Assembly: GCA_014189435.1 (NCBI GenBank)
Contig: CP050293.1
Span: forward strand, 6,701,001 to 6,765,000
Origin: Mesorhizobium loti
Lineage (GTDB): Bacteria > Pseudomonadota > Alphaproteobacteria > Rhizobiales > Rhizobiaceae
DNA length: 64,000 nt
Direction of reading: 5' to 3'
Every line of letters begins with the position of its first letter. Within the stretch, counting starts at the first letter, position 1. The notes under the pieces are model-generated. The model was not told the DNA's origin, did not search any database, and saw only the letters and a program-made list of their open reading frames with translations. Below, one piece after another: positions 62,719-64,000 of the stretch. A program made the translations under genes and the position numbers.

Positions 62719-62756
62719 AAGCGGCGAGCCGTCTTTGACGGCCCGCCGCTTTTGTC
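62719..62756 (+). terminator. Hairpin between binding protein and permease genes
   Basis: AAGCGGCG-GCCGTC and GACGGC-CGCCGCTT form a long stem followed by TTTTG. It probably attenuates the operon so that more binding protein than permease is made. Confidence 0.7.
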
Positions 62757-62810
62757 GTGATATGGCTGGCGCTTCGCGCCTCGACAATGCGACCATCTGG
62801 AGGGTCTTAC

Positions 62811-63491
62811 GTGCCGCACTGGCTGCAATTGATGCTGGAGTCGCTGCCTTCGCTCCTGTGGGCGGCGCTGATCTTCACCGTGCCGCTGACGCTGCTGTCC
62901 TTCGCCCTTGGCTTGACGGTTGGCCTCGGCGCAGCGCTTGCCCGGCTGTTCGGGCCGAAGCCGCTGGTCGCGTTTGTGCGCTTCTATGTCTGGATCTTCC
63001 GCGGCACGCCACTTTTGGTGCAGCTGTTCCTGATCTTCTATGGCCTGCCGTCGGTCGGCATCCTGCTTGACGCCTTCACGGCGGCGTTGATCGGCTTCAC
63101 GCTCAACATCGGCGCCTACACATCGGAAATCATCCGCGCGGCGATAGGCTCGGTGCCGAAAGGCCAGTGGGAAGCCGCCTATTCGATCGGCATGACCTGG
63201 AGCCAGGCGATGCGGCGCACCATCCTGCCGCAGGCCGGGCGGGTCGCGGTGCCGCCGCTCTCCAACACCTTCATCTCGCTGGTCAAAGACACGTCGCTGG
63301 CCGCTGCCATCACCGTGCCGGAGATGTTCCAGGCAGCGCAGCGCATCGTTGCCACCACCTATGAACCGCTGATCCTTTATGTCGAGGCAGCGATCCTCTA
63401 TCTGGCGCTGAGTTCGGTGCTGTCGGCGTTGCAGACGCGGCTGGAAACACGGCTCAACCGCTATGGCGGCTTCCTGGAGGCGCGCTCATGA
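62811..63491 (+). CDS. Polar amino acid ABC transporter, permease
   Basis: The 226-residue HisM-type permease has about five helices. It carries FRGTPLLVQLFLIFYGLPS and the EAA-type loop QWEAAYSIGMTWSQAMRRTILPQ, with PPLSNTFISLVKDTSLAA. It starts at a GTG (62811) with GGAGGG upstream, rather than at the ATG at 62757. Its TGA overlaps the ATG of the ATPase gene. Confidence 0.92.
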   Translation: MPHWLQLMLESLPSLLWAALIFTVPLTLLSFALGLTVGLGAALARLFGPKPLVAFVRFYVWIFRGTPLLVQLFLIFYGLPSVGILLDAFTAALIGFTLNIGAYTSEIIRAAIGSVPKGQWEAAYSIGMTWSQAMRRTILPQAGRVAVPPLSNTFISLVKDTSLAAAITVPEMFQAAQRIVATTYEPLILYVEAAILYLALSSVLSALQTRLETRLNRYGGFLEARS

Positions 63492-64000
63492 TCGGCCTCA
63501 GCAACATCGAAAAGCGCTTCGGCGACAATCTCGTGCTGAAGGGCGTGACGGTCACCATTGCCGAAGGCAGCGTCACGGCGCTGGTCGGCCCGTCGGGCGG
63601 CGGGAAAAGCACCCTTCTGCGCTGCATCAACCTCCTGGAGATCCCGACCTCGGGCACGGTGCGGATCGGCGACGAGACGCTCGAATTCCACCCTGGCGGC
63701 AGGGTTCCGGCCAGGGATATCCAGCGCCTGCGGCTGCAGACCGGCATGGTGTTCCAGAACTTCCAGCTGTTTCCGCATCGCACCGCGATCGAGAATGTCA
63801 TGGAAGGGCTGGTGACGGTGCTGAAATGGCCGCCTGAGAGGGCACGCGAGCGGGCGCAGGCCCTGCTGGAGAAGGTCGGCATGGCGCACAAGGCCGACGC
63901 CTGGCCGGCGACGCTGTCGGGCGGCCAGCAGCAGCGTGTGGCGATCGCCCGCGCCCTGGCGCCGTCGCCGAAAGTGCTGCTCTGCGACGAACCGACCTCG
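63488..64000 (+). CDS. Polar amino acid ABC transporter, ATPase (cut by window edge)
   Basis: The first 171 residues are visible: MIGLSNIEKRFGDN, Walker A GPSGGGKST, Q-loop MVFQNFQLFPH, signature LSGGQQQRVAIARAL and the Walker B LLCDEPTS at the edge. The ATG overlaps the permease stop (ATGA). The remaining 70 or so residues lie beyond the window. It powers the transporter encoded from 61904. Confidence 0.94.
   Translation, partial: MIGLSNIEKRFGDNLVLKGVTVTIAEGSVTALVGPSGGGKSTLLRCINLLEIPTSGTVRIGDETLEFHPGGRVPARDIQRLRLQTGMVFQNFQLFPHRTAIENVMEGLVTVLKWPPERARERAQALLEKVGMAHKADAWPATLSGGQQQRVAIARALAPSPKVLLCDEPTS

Overview
The window is GC-rich, gene-dense DNA from the chromosome of an alphaproteobacterium of the order Rhizobiales, most like Mesorhizobium or a close Phyllobacteriaceae relative. 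The assignment rests on gene content and order (ruvCAB, ybgC, tolQRAB, pal, cpoB, tilS, ftsH, glmM), Omp25-type porins, an RcdA homologue, a serC leader RNA, a rhizobial-type RpoH, a ribosomal protein L31 without zinc cysteines, and families of rhizobial-style palindromic intergenic repeats. It looks like core chromosome: I found no transposase, phage gene, tRNA, rRNA or CRISPR array.

Layout. 0-5.6 kb: the end of yebC, a SelT/W/H-like thioredoxin-fold protein, a divergent TetR / NmrA-DUF1772 module, a membrane-anchored AraC-type regulator, two unknown proteins and rpmE. 5.8-22 kb: an ABC exporter, M32 carboxypeptidase, a MotA/TolQ-like plus OmpA-like pair, hemolysin III, suhB, efp, a Sel1-repeat protein overlapping the operon of a degenerate ThiE-like protein, an EamA exporter divergent from an Lrp regulator, a methyltransferase, and several small membrane proteins. 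21.8-26.4 kb: a likely CtrA-controlled small RNA, rcdA, then ruvC, ruvA and ruvB with a complete VapBC toxin-antitoxin pair inserted in each gap. 26.5-42.7 kb: a Tat-exported phosphoesterase, a secreted GH5 glucanase, ybgC-tolQRAB, an inserted four-helix-bundle (S23-type) gene, pal-cpoB-tilS-ftsH, an 850-bp block of nested repeats, a Cys-repeat secreted protein and glmM. 43-50 kb: two Omp25-like porins, serC-serA with a leader RNA, a second EamA exporter and purA. 50-64 kb: an unknown single-pass protein, ccdAB, an ABC-F ATPase with thiamine pyrophosphokinase, a TPP riboswitch with thiBPQ, an M48 lipoprotein protease, rpoH, and a polar amino acid ABC transporter running off the right edge.

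How it works together. The central theme is cell-envelope constriction and integrity (Tol-Pal, CpoB, FtsH, GlmM, Omp25, the second ion-channel/OmpA pair). Four perfect CtrA boxes (TTAA-N7-TTAA) occur, all intergenic: before the small RNA, before rcdA and before both porin genes. A near-perfect one lies before tolQ. This ties the envelope genes and CtrA proteolysis (RcdA) to the cell-cycle regulator CtrA. A second theme is thiamine: a TPP riboswitch drives the ThiBPQ importer, divergent from the kinase that makes TPP.

The most unusual features are the double VapBC insertion inside ruvCAB with translational coupling of the second toxin to ruvB, the CtrA-box small RNA beside rcdA, the S23-type gene with inverted purine-rich flanks between tolB and pal, and several multi-copy palindromic repeats, one ending three bases before the tilS start codon.
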